Assembly: GCA_964017045.1 (NCBI GenBank)
Contig: OZ024807.1
Span: 12,719,241-12,783,240 of the forward strand
Length of the DNA stretch: 64,000 nucleotides
Direction of reading: 5' to 3'
Source: Omphiscola glabra
Lineage: Eukaryota; Mollusca; Gastropoda; Lymnaeidae
How positions within the stretch are numbered: position 1 is the first letter of the stretch; each line of letters opens with the position of its first letter. The notes beneath the pieces are model-generated. The model searched no databases, was not told the DNA's origin, and was given only the letters and a program-made list of their open reading frames with translations. The position numbers were made by a program, and so were the translations under genes. This document shows, piece by piece, positions 45,988-56,778 of the stretch.

Positions 45988-46833
45988 TAATAAATTAAAT
46001 AAGCGATTAAAATAAATATATTTTTATATTTTAATAATTTAAAAAAATTCTATTGTTATTTATTGTAATAATTAAATATATTTTTATGTTGTGATAATTA
46101 AAATAAATATATTTTACTAATTGTAATAATAATTGAATAGACAAAAATTTGACAATGATTGTACAGACAAAAATCGACAAAAATTGACAACAAAAGTTCT
46201 CAATATGTGGGGGTCATTTTTTATTTTATTTTTAAAACGAATGGTTCTGGTGTATAGTATGGGGATTTTAATTTTGTAGTTAATCTTGTTGTTTTAATTA
46301 GTTTTAATTGTCTTTTATCGAGTGGTTCTCAAGATGTGGGGGTCCTTTTTTATTTTATTTTTTAAATGACATTATTTAAAATAATGTTTATTATAGCTGT
46401 CTTTTAATAGTATTTTTTTAAAAAGTATGTAATTTGAGCGGTTCTCAATATGTTAGGGTCCATTTTCTAATGAGTGGTTCTCATTGTGTGGGAGTTATAA
46501 GGGTGTTTTCTTCTTCATTTTGAATATTTTGTAACATGATAAGGTTATTTTAAGTCATTGAGCAGGTCTCAGAGTATGAAGGTATTGTTTCTTATAGGTG
46601 TATTTTAATAGTATTTTACATTTTGAAGGGTTCTCAACCACGGGTTAAGGGTCACTAGTTATTCGAATTGTGTTGATTTAATTGTTTTATTTTTCTTCTA
46701 ATATTTTGTAATTTATGGAAGTATTGTATGATGATTTATACCTATATAGACTGATTCTTATAGTGTAGTCTAAGAGTCAGTGGTCAAAAGGGTGGGTGTT
46801 TTTTCTTCTTTTTGAATATAGTGTATTGTGTTG
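45988..46833. repeat. Foldback left arm, inner part
   Basis: It contains recurring variants of gtggttctcaagatgtgggggtc, at 46195, 46325, 46438, 46474, 46564 and 46627. The arm is thus made of degenerate subterminal repeats, a possible array of transposase-binding sites. The outer part of the same arm is 41751-42029. Confidence 0.85.
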
Positions 46834-48075
46834 TATGATGTGTTGGACAATGGTTGTGCCAGGTAGGCACAGCGGTCAATATTTCGCTCACATCGGAATT
46901 CCCGCTGGCGTGCGGGCAGCTGTATTAGTCATTAGGACAGTGGTATTTTTAGATTTTTTTGCTGACTAAGGGGTTCTAGTGTCTTTCTAGTTCTAGTTAA
47001 ATAAGTTTCCCATTTTGATTCGTTCTCATTACGTGGGGGCCGTTTTAAATTGTGTAATTTTATTATGAGTGGGTCTAAAAGTATGATGGTGATGCGTATT
47101 AAAGTTGTATTTTAATAATATTTTACATTTAAACGATTCTCAAACTATGATGGTTCATTTTCTAATGAGTGGTTCTCATTGTCTGGGGGTCATAAGGGTG
47201 TTTTCTTCTTCATTTTGAATATTTTGTAACAGGATAAGGTTATTTAAAGTTATTGAGGGGTACTCGAGTTTTTGTTTAGAGTCAGTGGTCATAACGGATT
47301 GTATTTTTAAAATTGTTTATTCGGCGATTTCTCATTTTCACTATTTCTCAGGTTTGGCATAAGTGTCAGTAGTCATAGTGGGTTAGAATAAGTAAACATT
47401 TTTAGACGTGTAAATTTTAAGAGGCTCCTAAGGCGTGGTCTTATTGTGTCTTAATTTATTTTGAAGGGGTACTCTAGCTTAGAATGGGGATCACTACTCA
47501 TATGGCGGGTTGTATTATGACCGTTTCTCATTTTGAAAGTTGTCGTTTTGTAACAAGTTTAGAGTAAGTGGTCACTAGGCATAAAGGACGATGGCTATTA
47601 TTTCGGGTTTCATCGCCAGACAAACATGCGCTAGTTTTTTTAATTTATACGTTAAAATTTTGCGTCAAATTTCTTTCTGAACGCATTATTTTGTTTTACT
47701 ATATAGTATAGTGCGTTCAAAAAGAAAATTAACCGTAAATTTAACGTGTGAACTGAAAAAAAAAGATTCGACCAAATTTCCGTTCGATCAAATTACCGTC
47801 GATCAATTTTCCGTCGACGAAATTTCTTTCGATCAAATTTCCGGTAACCCCATCTAACAGATCAGGGCACCACCTTAACTAGGTTGTCTCAGCTGGCCTA
47901 TCCAGCTTTCTCCAAATCAGTGAGAACCATTGTTGAGTACCACTAAATACAAGTAACTTGTTACAAAACACTTATTTCAAAATGACCCCCACTCAGTGAG
48001 AACCACTGCTCTAACTCCTGAGCGTAATTCCCCCACTCCCCAATCCCCTCCCCGTGCGCGTGAAAAGCGAAATTC
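46834..48075. other. Foldback central region
   Basis: About 1.24 kb of noncoding DNA between the arms. It has more ggttctcatt-type repeats (47015, 47143, 47168) and an inserted CCGG-family MITE half (47648-47849). No transposase frame is present. Confidence 0.7.
47648..47849 (+). mobile_element. CCGG-family MITE, one half
   Basis: It starts tacgttaaaattttgcg, like the fragment at 32520, and ends aaatttccggtaacc. It lies in the centre of the foldback element. Confidence 0.75.
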
Positions 48076-49199
48076 AACACAATACACTATATTAAAAAAG
48101 AAGAAAAAACACCCACCCTTTTGACCACTGACTCTTAGACTACACTATAAGAATCAGTCTATATAGGTATAAATCATCATACAATACTTCCATAAATTAC
48201 AAAATATTAGAAGAAAAATAAAACAATTAAATCAACACAATTCGAATAACTAGTGACCCTTAACCCGTGGTTGAGAACCCTTCAAAATGTAAAATACTAT
48301 TAAAATACACCTATAAGAAACATTACCTTCATACTCTGAGACCTGCTCAATGACTTAAAATAACCTTATCATGTTACAAAATATTCAAAATGAAGAAGAA
48401 AACACCCTTATAACTCCCACACAATGAGAACCACTCATTAGAAAATGGACCCTAACATATTGAGAACCGCTCAAATTACATACTTTTTTAAAAAATACTA
48501 TTAAAAGACAGCTATAATAAACATTATTTTAAATAATGTCATTTAAAAAATAAAATAAAAAAGGACCCCCACATCTTGAGAACCACTCGATAAAAGACAA
48601 TTAAAACTAATTAAAACAACAAGATTAACTACAAAATTAAAATCCCCATACTATACACCAGAACCATTCGTTTTAAAAATAAAATAAAAAATGACCCCCA
48701 CATATTGAGAACCTTTGTTGTCAATTTTTGTCGATTTTTGTCTGTACAATTATTGTCAAATTTTTGTCTATTCAATTATTATTACAATTAGTAAAATATA
48801 TTTATTTTAATTATCACAACATAAAAATATATTTAATTATTACAATAAATAACAATAGAATTTATTTTAATTATTAAAATATTAAAATATATTTATTTTA
48901 ATCGCTTATTTAATTTATTATTACAATATAAAAATCAAATTTACTTTAATCGCTTATTTAATTATTAAAATTAAAAAATTCAAAGCAATAATCAATAAAA
49001 TACACACCATGCAACAACACGACTGTGCAACAATGGAAATTATATATTAACAAACTAATTAATCGATTATCACCCCTTTATAAAACCCATAGAAATATTT
49101 GATCGACCCATGGGATACCCATAGAAAACCCATGGGATACCCATGAAAATACCCATCAAAAACCCCATAAATTATAACCAAAAGGAACCTATATCACTA
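48076..49199. repeat. Foldback right arm
   Basis: Reverse complement of the left arm. Between 48920 and 48921 it preserves the uninterrupted sequence ttattattacaat, the exact empty site of the Helitron found in the left arm. The outermost part repeats acccatgggatacccat motifs. Confidence 0.92.
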
Positions 49200-50218
49200 C
49201 TGACATCGCCAATGCACTCCCACAAAGTCTGGACTGCGGAATCCACAAGAGAGTGATGGGTGTGCTTGTATATAATAGCATGCCACCCAAGCAAGAGGAG
49301 CAGTGGCCTGGTATACAATGTGAATAGAATCGGGCCCAAAACTTACCCCTGAGGTACACCGTATACACCAAATCAGCACTGCCGGAGAGACAGTCATCGA
49401 CAGAGACCGCCTGCATTCTATCGAAGAGGTACGACCTAAACCAAGCCAAAACTGAACCAGAAATTCCAAAGTAATTTTCGGGGGTTTTGTAAAGGGTTTC
49501 ATGGTCAACAGTGTCAAAGGCTGCACTGATATATAAGAGGATCAATATGGGGGCATTACCGCTGTCCATTGGGCTCAAGAGATCATTGGTGACTCTCAAG
49601 AGAGATGTCTCTGTGCTGTGGAAATATCTGTAGGCCGACTGATTAGGACTGAGAGGAAAGGGGTCATTTAAGTAAGCAAAATGTTTTAGAACTAGTTTTT
49701 CAATGACTTTAGATAAGTTTGATACAGGTCTATAGGTGTTTTTTTATTATTTTCATCCAGGACAGGCTTCTTAAGCAATGGTTTGATGACAGCTGACTTA
49801 TAAAGAGGGACAAGAGTGCCAGAAGACAAGCTCTCATTGATTATGTGGGTTATCGTTGGAAGAAAATGATCTAATGACTAAACCAACAGGGGGGTGGGGT
49901 CCAAACAACATGACGTAGGTTTTTTACCTCTAGTTTTGAAACAGGTTTTAAAACATCGAAATGTGAACTAACACAAGAAAAAGGAGGCAAATCTACGGGC
50001 GGTGCGTCAAGGCGATCAAGCTCAGCGCAAATGCCAGTAACTTTGCTTATAAAGAAATCACAGAAAATATCTGGCTGCTGAGGCAATGGAAACACTGAAG
50101 GAAGAGCAGTTCCTTTGTTACTCCCTCTTAGGTGGCTACAAACATCAAACAACTTCCTGCTGGTTTTACCCATAATTACCTTTTGGCGTTTCACGTTTTA
50201 TTGTACACATTTTTCCCC

Positions 50219-50242
50219 GGGGGGGGGGGGGGGGGGGGGGGG
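50219..50242. repeat. G24 homopolymer
   Basis: The longest of many G or C runs in the window. It lies just beyond the 5' end of the split LINE and is followed by a short GA repeat. Confidence 0.95.
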
Positions 50243-50512
50243 AGAGAGAGATGCCTACACTAGGCCCAAATATTGCCTATCACCGCCCATAGGGACTGTT
50301 TCCGGTGTCCCAGTGGGCGAGTCCACTGTCCACCCTTGTCTGTAGTGCATGGAATATATCGTTCTGTCATTAAAAAGGGTTAAAATAATCTTTTAGGGCC
50401 AACAATAAGCCATTACAGATTGAAAAATTGAACTTTTTTTGAAGATCGAAATCTTGATAGGTCTTGACTGTTATTGATTCCGTCTTTAGGTTAAATTAAG
50501 GCTGCACCTATA

Positions 50513-50932
50513 GGTACACGGGTACCAGAAGTGAGAGGTTGGGATTTAAAAAATTAAAATATTATTGTTGGGGTTGCAAGACCAAATGAGGTATCAAATG
50601 AAAGATAATTGAATGTATTATACGTTTTTAAACTTAATTATTCAGTTTTACTAAAATAAACTACCACAAATGACATCAGAATAGCATTGAGTCTAATGGT
50701 ACCCGGGTGCGAATGGCGGCGCTGCGTGTCTGGGTCCATTTTGACTAATGCTATTCAGATGTCATTTGTGTTAGTTTATTTTAATTTAAATGAAGAATTA
50801 AGTTTACAAACGTATAGTACATTCAATTATCTTGATACCTCATTTGATCTTACAAACCCAACAATAATATTTTTAATCGTTTTTTAATCCCAACCTCTCA
50901 ATTCAGGTACCCGGGTACCAATAGCCACTTCG
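50513..50932. mobile_element. GGTACC-family foldback MITE, complete
   Basis: A 420-bp palindromic element. The left arm starts ggtacacgggtaccag and the right arm ends ggtacccgggtacc plus aatagccacttcg. The arms share gagaggttgggat, caaatgaggtatcaa and taccacaaatgacatc-type blocks. The centre is ggtacccgggtgcgaatggc. It is the fullest of three copies in the window. Confidence 0.88.
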
Positions 50933-52286
50933 TTAAATTAAAGTAAAGCGCGGGTAGAATTTTAACTTCCATAAACATAGTATTAACATTAATATAATGG
51001 AAAAAAAATTCTGTATTATCCTTTCAACGTTTTACTTGCTGTGTTTTAATTATACTATTATTTTAATAATTAAATAAAAATAGTAAAAGAAATTCTTAAA
51101 ATTTTGTGGAAAAAGTCTGAGAAGAAAATGTTTTTAAAAATTAATATTTAAGTTTCTACTACATTTCATTCGAATCTTTTCATTCCATAGAGCTGCTTAC
51201 TATTACTATTATCCGTCTGTACAGACTTTCTTTACGTACCACACTTTAAGAATATTTGTTCTACTCTTTAGTTAGTGCGTTTAAACTAGACTTACAAATA
51301 AATTGCCCCCCCCCCCCCCCTTTTTAAATTTCTATGAACTTGGTCTGAATAAAAGACGATACCTGGAATACAAGAATAAAATTGCTTCCATTTTTTACCC
51401 CCCCCCCCCCCCTTTTCCCCAAATTTATTATTTAATTATTTTTTTTTATTTTTTTTTTAAACCGTTCTTTTTCTGCCACGACCACGTGAATATTTTTTCC
51501 ACATCAAAAAATTGGGACCCCTTTATTAGCTGAGGTTTAGAGGGCCCAAGCGACGGATCTGCATACAGTGAGCCTAATAATCAAGCTCTAGTTAAAACAA
51601 ATACTTTTTTAAATTTTAAGTTTCATCTAAATTTAAATGACTCCACTTAACTCATCTTAAAATACCAGGGGGGGGGGTCCACGAATTATTTGAGTAGCGA
51701 TAGCGATGTAGATCTGTTATTGGGATGTCTAAATTTTGTGAACAAATATTTGTGATGATTGGTTGGGGGGGGGGGGGGGGGGGGTCAAAACTGGTGAATA
51801 AAAATAGCGGTACGTCAATAACGAATGGCCCATTGAGCATTGAGTTTGAGAAACCGCCGGTTCTGAAAAGCTTTAATCAAATTTAAATTAGAGTGCATTA
51901 TTTTTTCTTTGTTGACAAACTTTTCTAACCTCTGGTTAAAAAGTGTCTAAGGTAAACAAATAAGTACAGGATACAATATAATTGTAGGTCTAAAAATAAT
52001 TTATTCCAAAAAAAAAAGTTAAAACCAAATATGAACTTCTATTTATTTTAATTAAATCTGCAAGCAAAATAGTCCACCAACCGGCCAACAGTCCCAACAC
52101 GCTTGTGCGCATTGATACGATTAGAAAAATAGGTCAACTCAGGTGTCAATGCTCCATGTCGACACACCGCGAACTTCTACAAGGCAAGGCAAGAGGGACG
52201 CCATTGAATGTAGTGAAAAAACGATACTAATAATATTTGTGTTTATTTGTAAATAACATTTTTATGATCCCGTTACAATTGACATA
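50933..52286 (+). other. Upstream flank of Ig copy 2
   Basis: The region upstream of the copy-2 start codon. It contains C15 (51306-51320), C15 (51398-51412) and G20 (51765-51784). I could not identify a promoter motif. It is not recognisably similar to the flank of copy 1. Confidence 0.45.
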
Positions 52287-52332
52287 ATGGGGTTGATTAA
52301 ATACCTATTAATTGCTACTTTGTTGATTACAG
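52287..52332 (+). CDS. Ig copy 2 exon 1: signal peptide
   Basis: The ATG at 52287 opens 15 codons plus one base before the donor G|gtgagt. The peptide MGLIKYLLIATLLIT is a short, strongly hydrophobic signal sequence. Spliced to exon 2 it reads on as AQCQLSD, so cleavage is probably near the junction. Length and sequence differ from exon 1 of copy 1 (18 codons) although the phase is the same. This suggests that the two genes acquired or kept different leader exons and promoters. Confidence 0.78.
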
Positions 52333-53724
52333 GTGAGTTGTTGTATTTCTTTCTTAATTTTTTTAGAACCACACTTCTCTATTAATTTAAAATTAAAATA
52401 GATAGGCCTACCGACCGTAGTAACTTCTTAATCTTACCGAACGAACTGCCACAAGCTGGAAAGCAGTCGTTTTGATTCCACTTAATTTTGCTTTTATTTC
52501 TAGCTTTAAACGATCGTCGTTGACTTAATGGATGCTCATTTTAGACTATATGAATATGTAGTGGAAATTAAAGACCAACCCGAATGCGGAAATGATCAGG
52601 CCTATGCCGATACTATACGGATGGCCATGATTCTATTTCTAAACCCGGAAGTATCAAAACGACCGTCTAAGAATCCTGCCCCACCGTACCAATTGTGCAG
52701 TAACAGTGTCAAATTATATTTAATGTGCAGGTTTAATATGCAACCTTACTACTCTTATGTAGTCCATTTAGTGGGAAAGTGAAAGGGGCCTGATTCTGCC
52801 TTATTAATGCGTCTGTGCAATTCCAATGTCAGTGTTGACCATGACCATTATTGACATGATTAGCGACAAGCCGAGGCCCAGACGTTTCTGATGAAACAGA
52901 GATGATTGCCTAATCACTGAAATTATCTATTCTTAGTATTCTGCATAGGCCTAATCATTGTTGAACATAACACACATGTCATAATGAAACATTCAACATT
53001 GTTTTGTAGTTGTTGTGAGTCTGTAGTGGTATAAGAAGCTAAGAAGGGTCAATTCTTCTTCTAGCCACACACCAAATTACTTTGTCTACTACTTCTAATT
53101 AGTACAGTATTTAGTTTATGTGTATGTAAATGTAGGTACTTTTGGTAAAAAATTCAAAATTTAAAAAAAAATAAACCATAATACTATTTATTTCAAATTT
53201 TTTAAAGGCAAGAAGGCAATACACCCACAAAATATAAATAATAATGATAATAATTCTTTTAGGACTACATCCTTTCACACAAAAAACCACAAATTAAATT
53301 TAAGGAAGCCAATCAGTATCAACTATCCCTACTAATTTTATAGTACATTACTATAAAATTAGTAGGGATAGTTGATACTGATAAGCTTCCTTAAAGTTTT
53401 GTTTTGTGAAAGGATGTAGTCCTAAAAGAATTATTATTTATATTTTGTGGGTGTATTGCCTTCTTGCCTTTAAAAAATTTGAAATAAACTGATGGGACCC
53501 AGAAAAACAATTTCATATATTTATTAAAGACATTTTTCTGACATAAGGAATGTATCTTACAAATCTTACTAAATATTAAATGGTCCATCAAAATCTAAAC
53601 TTTGCTGAAAGATGTTTATGCATACATATTAACTTATACTTATTAAGATTTGTTTATTAACTCTGCACCTCTTTTGATTTAATTTTTGTAAAAATTGAAT
53701 TAGCCTTAAGTTTTTTCTTTCCAG
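52333..53724 (+). other. Ig copy 2 intron 1
   Basis: A 1.4-kb intron. An 84-codon open frame at 52528-52782 (starting MDAHFRLYEY) has protein-like composition but no recognised domain, and splice sites around it are not evident. A palindromic MITE lies at 53187-53488. Confidence 0.65.
53187..53488. mobile_element. Palindromic MITE, about 300 bp
   Basis: Two arms meeting at agta-cat-tact near 53347 read tttatttcaaattttttaaa from both outer ends. The right arm lacks about 20 bp of the left. An almost complete palindrome like this is typical of a MITE. It is not related to the other MITE families in the window. Confidence 0.88.
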
Positions 53725-53918
53725 CTCAGTGTCAACTAAGTGACAGGTCAGAGATTGAAGATGGAGGGTCATTCAATCTAACATGTGATGTTAGCCGGAT
53801 TGGCACTGTTCCAGTGGCTGTAACATCTCTATATTCTTTGTCCATTGAGAGAACTGGGGTTTCTGGAATACAGACTATTGCTGTCTATTCTCCAGGTCTT
53901 ACAAACAATATTACTAAG
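53725..53918 (+). CDS. Ig copy 2 exon 2: first half of Ig domain 1
   Basis: 194 bp with the same phases as copy 1. It starts AQCQLSDRSEIEDGG and includes SFNLTCDVSRIG with the B-strand cysteine. It ends LTNNITK, which creates an extra sequon (NIT) absent from copy 1. An additional cysteine at the mature N terminus (AQCQ versus VQGQ) could allow an inter-chain disulphide. The donor is gtacta. Confidence 0.9.
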
Positions 53919-54449
53919 GTACTATTTAAGGCATGATTTCATCATTCTATGTCAATGGTTCACAACTAGATTGTTCATTACATTTAATCAAAACCTATTT
54001 AAGTTTTTGTGTAATATCAAAAATCTCTTCACATCTCAATCTCATTTCCCCCTATATTTATGGAACATCATTATCGCATTAATGATTATTTTTATTTAAG
54101 ATATTGGTGTAATATGAGTTGTTCAACACTATTAAGTTACTTTTAACAGTCTTTAAAACATTTTTATGTTTGTCATATTTATAGGTTCAAAAGAAACTAC
54201 CAGCATTCACATTTCTTTGGTTATATTTGTTAATGAAATATAATTTTTTTTAATTCATTATGGGCTTTATCAATGTCTGTTTCTGATTCTCCATAACTGT
54301 TCCCTAGGCTCTCGTTACTAAGTTATTGGACAATTGGAGTAAAATTATTGTAAGATATTTTCAAAACAATCTGCCAAGATGTAAAATATATTGCTGCTAT
54401 TGATAATAGTATATTTTAGATGTTCATATTTTTATGTTGGATTTTTCAG
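53919..54449 (+). other. Ig copy 2 intron 2
   Basis: A 531-bp intron, much shorter than the 3.3-kb copy-1 equivalent because it lacks inserted repeats. The stretch gatgtaaaatatattgctgc before exon 3 is shared with copy 1. Confidence 0.75.
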
Positions 54450-54657
54450 ACCCCTCCTGATAATAGGCCATGGGTAATTGAAGCATCTGGTGGTAAAGGC
54501 CCAGTTAATCCAGACAACAACAGGGCATCGATCAAACTGACACTGTATGTGCCAGATGCCAAATGTTCTGATGCCGGATTATACAGCTGTAATGCCAGCT
54601 TTCCTCCAGCAGGTGGTGTTTCAACAGCCAGCCGTTCTCTTAATATGACATCAAAAG
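54450..54657 (+). CDS. Ig copy 2 exon 3: second half of Ig domain 1
   Basis: 208 bp, phase 0 in and phase 1 out. It starts TPPDNRPWVIEASGGKG and carries SDAGLYSCNASF with the F-strand cysteine and an extra sequon (NAS) not present in copy 1. NMT follows near the end. The donor is G|gtgagt. Near-identity with copy 1 across the exon contrasts with the strongly diverged flanking introns. Confidence 0.92.
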
Positions 54658-55195
54658 GTGAGTTTGGTCTCTGCTTTACTCTACACACACATCTAGTTCA
54701 AATTTTAAGTGCTTGAATAAGAAGTCTTTTAAGTGATTCGTTTCTACCAGTCCTTAATTGATCATCTTTTTTTTTCTTCTTTCTCTCACTGTTATTACCA
54801 TTACCAACAGTTTGTGAAGAGTGGCCCATTCCTTGTCTTACCATAGATGATTAGGTCAACCTCCATTCTAAATGCCCTAATTGATATGTTGATCATAGCA
54901 TTGATTTTTTGTCACAATTTAGTCATCTGGTATGCCTTTCTTCCCTAGATACTTGTATCAGACCTATCAGGTGTAATATTCAAAGTGATACAATTGTTAA
55001 TATATCTAACTTCCTTTCATTAACTTTGAAACCATTAATACAATAATGCAGACTCAATACTCTATGTGAAATTTCATGCACTTCTAGATGTCCAATATGT
55101 TAAATACAATCTCCTAGTCTAGTTATCCCAATGGTTTAGCAATTTTGAATTAACTACTGGGTTCTCATTGTATTTCCTACTTTACCAATTAATAT

Positions 55196-55928
55196 TGTGG
55201 AGGGTTCAGACCTTGGTAGTCGACCTGTTTCCTACATGGGTAGGTAGTTGACCTGTTTCCTACATGGGTAGAGGGGGGTCAAGGTAACGGACCAACGGTT
55301 AATGTCCATTTAAACGGAAGGTGGGCTGTACAACATTTTAGTGTCAGTCCCATTGCCCCGGGACGACGTTTGCGGAGTTGGGTTATGACAAGATACACGG
55401 TGGGATAATGAAGGGGGTCACTGTAACTGTTAGGGTCAGTCCGGACCGGGCGAAAACTGACCAACGGTCAAGCGGGTCAGATTGCCGCGGTACAACCTTT
55501 AGGTGCTGGTTTATGACCAATTACACGTTGGGAAAATTTAAGTGCCTGAGATTTAGGAATAAGATTAAATCCCTGGGAAGAAATCTCTAGCGAGGCGGGA
55601 CTTATAAAAAGGGACAGTGAACGGGACTGGGCAGAACTCAGCCGGGGAGGCTAGTGGCCAGATAGACTCCGACGGACAGGAGTAGTGAATAGACGTGAGA
55701 GAATCGAGATAGAGACGAACCGGGACAGTCGGAGTCGAGCATCAGAGAGAGAGAGAGAGAGTGAGGTTAAAGGAGGAGACAATAAAAGAGCAAAGACTAT
55801 AACCATCTTGAGTTGTCGGATTTGTGCAGTACGAGAGACGGAGTGTACAAGGTTGCAAACTAAATAGAGAGAAGAGACGAGCAAGGTTCTCTAATAAATA
55901 GAATAGAGATGACATAAGGTTCTTTACA
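55196..55928 (+). repeat. 5' LTR (733 bp)
   Basis: Begins TGTGGAGGG and ends TTCTTTACA. It contains a TATA-type box (cttataaaaa, 55601-55610), a short GA microsatellite near 55745 and AATAAA-type signals near 55780 and 55890. A 28-bp motif with gacctgtttcctacatgg is tandemly doubled near its start. Confidence 0.95.
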
Positions 55929-55929
55929 A

Positions 55930-55949
55930 TGGTGGCAGCGGTGGGATCC
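55930..55949 (+). other. Primer binding site, tRNA-Leu-like
   Basis: tggtggcagcggtgggatcc starts one base after the 5' LTR. It resembles the complement of a tRNA-Leu 3' end (TGGTGTCAG..GTGGGAT), a common primer for Ty3/gypsy elements. The assignment is from general knowledge of tRNA 3' ends. Confidence 0.6.
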
Positions 55950-55998
55950 TAAACCTTGCAACGACTCCGAAGAGACGACATTTTGTTGTTAGCCTGAG

Positions 55999-56778
55999 AT
56001 GAAAAGTACGAGGAGCGGAACAACTACATCAAGAACAATGACTGCACAGTACTTAAACAACCTCCCGACATACAGCGGCACTTCGACGTGGCATACGTTC
56101 ATTACCCAGTTCGAAACGTCTGCAAAAATTTTTAAATGGAGCGAGGAAGAGAAACTCCTTTACCTCAACTTTGCATTGAAAGACGCTGCAGCTGAATTCG
56201 CGTACAGTGAATTAACTGAAGCTGAGAGAGAGACGTACGTTGAACTTAGAGATGCCCTGGCTACTCGCTTCAGAGACCACAGAACACCAGCATTTTTCCA
56301 AAATATTCTGGAAAAACGCACATTTCTGAAATCTGAGACTAGTACAGAGTATGCCACTGACATCAAGAAATTGGTAGCGAAAAGTTTTCCGACGGCAGAC
56401 CAGGCTACACGAGATGCCATTGGATTCAAACAGTTCCTCCGTGGGCTGCCTGACCAGTCTATAGTGACACAAGTTGGCACTATGTCAGTTCCTCCCACAG
56501 TAGACAAAGCAAGAGCTACCCTCGACCAGATAATGAATCTCAGGGACAATGTGTGTGCACCCGGACAACAAGTGGCGTCAATAGCTACAGACCACTTGAC
56601 AAGAGAAATAAGTGGCCTGAGACAGGACTTTAGAGCATTCAGCACATGGCAGCGGGAGTCAGTCAACCAGCCGGCAAGAGAAACGGGAGGTGTTCGGAGG
56701 GTGGAACCAAGGTGTTTCGTATGTGACCGAATCGGTCATATTGGCCGTAATTGTCCAAACAGGAGGAGAAATTACTGA
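55999..56778 (+). CDS. Gag of the deleted LTR element
   Basis: A 259-residue protein. The first 190 residues are a helical capsid-like region (YLNNLPTYSGTSTWHTFITQ, later ALATRFRDHRTPAFFQ and FKQFLRGLPDQ). Near the C terminus is a CCHC zinc knuckle CFVCDRIGHIGRNC (about residues 240-253) for RNA binding. The frame is intact. It overlaps the following protease frame by 89 bp in another frame, so Pol expression would need ribosomal frameshifting. The start was chosen as the first ATG after the primer site. Confidence 0.9.
   Translation: MKSTRSGTTTSRTMTAQYLNNLPTYSGTSTWHTFITQFETSAKIFKWSEEEKLLYLNFALKDAAAEFAYSELTEAERETYVELRDALATRFRDHRTPAFFQNILEKRTFLKSETSTEYATDIKKLVAKSFPTADQATRDAIGFKQFLRGLPDQSIVTQVGTMSVPPTVDKARATLDQIMNLRDNVCAPGQQVASIATDHLTREISGLRQDFRAFSTWQRESVNQPARETGGVRRVEPRCFVCDRIGHIGRNCPNRRRNY

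Larger units (their letters stand above)
41749..49200. mobile_element. Foldback DNA transposon with 1.1-kb inverted arms
   Basis: The element begins tagtgatataggttcc and ends in the inverse. It is flanked by a perfect 7-bp duplication TGACATC (41742-41748 and 49201-49207) inside the LINE RT frame. The left arm (41751-42029 plus 45988-46833, 1125 bp once the Helitron is removed) pairs with the right arm (48076-49199, 1124 bp). The centre (46834-48075) is noncoding. No transposase is visible, so it is non-autonomous. Long arms and a 7-9 bp duplication suggest a Mutator-like or foldback element, but the superfamily is uncertain. Confidence 0.9.
40721..50200 (-). pseudogene. CR1-like LINE split by a nested insertion
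   Basis: Reading on the minus strand from 50194, the pre-RT region (TSRKLFDVCSHLRGSN, SCVSSHFDVLKPVSKLEVKN) is followed by RT core motifs (YISAAFDTVDHETL, GISGSVLAWFRSYLFDR, VDDCLSGSA). The coding sequence breaks at 49201. It resumes at 41748 with SWMTLSKLKLNDNKTEALLI, YTAIRQISSTRQYLTVSA and LVLSRLDYCNYLLSGSPKH, and ends near 40921. The YADD region is degraded. The element finishes in an ATT-repeat tail (40721-40745), typical of CR1/L2-type 3' ends. The intervening 7.45 kb is a foldback element containing a Helitron. Confidence 0.88.

Noticed and set aside
56160..56666. 168-codon minus-strand frame
   Set aside because: Antisense shadow of the gag frame, which has the recognisable zinc knuckle.
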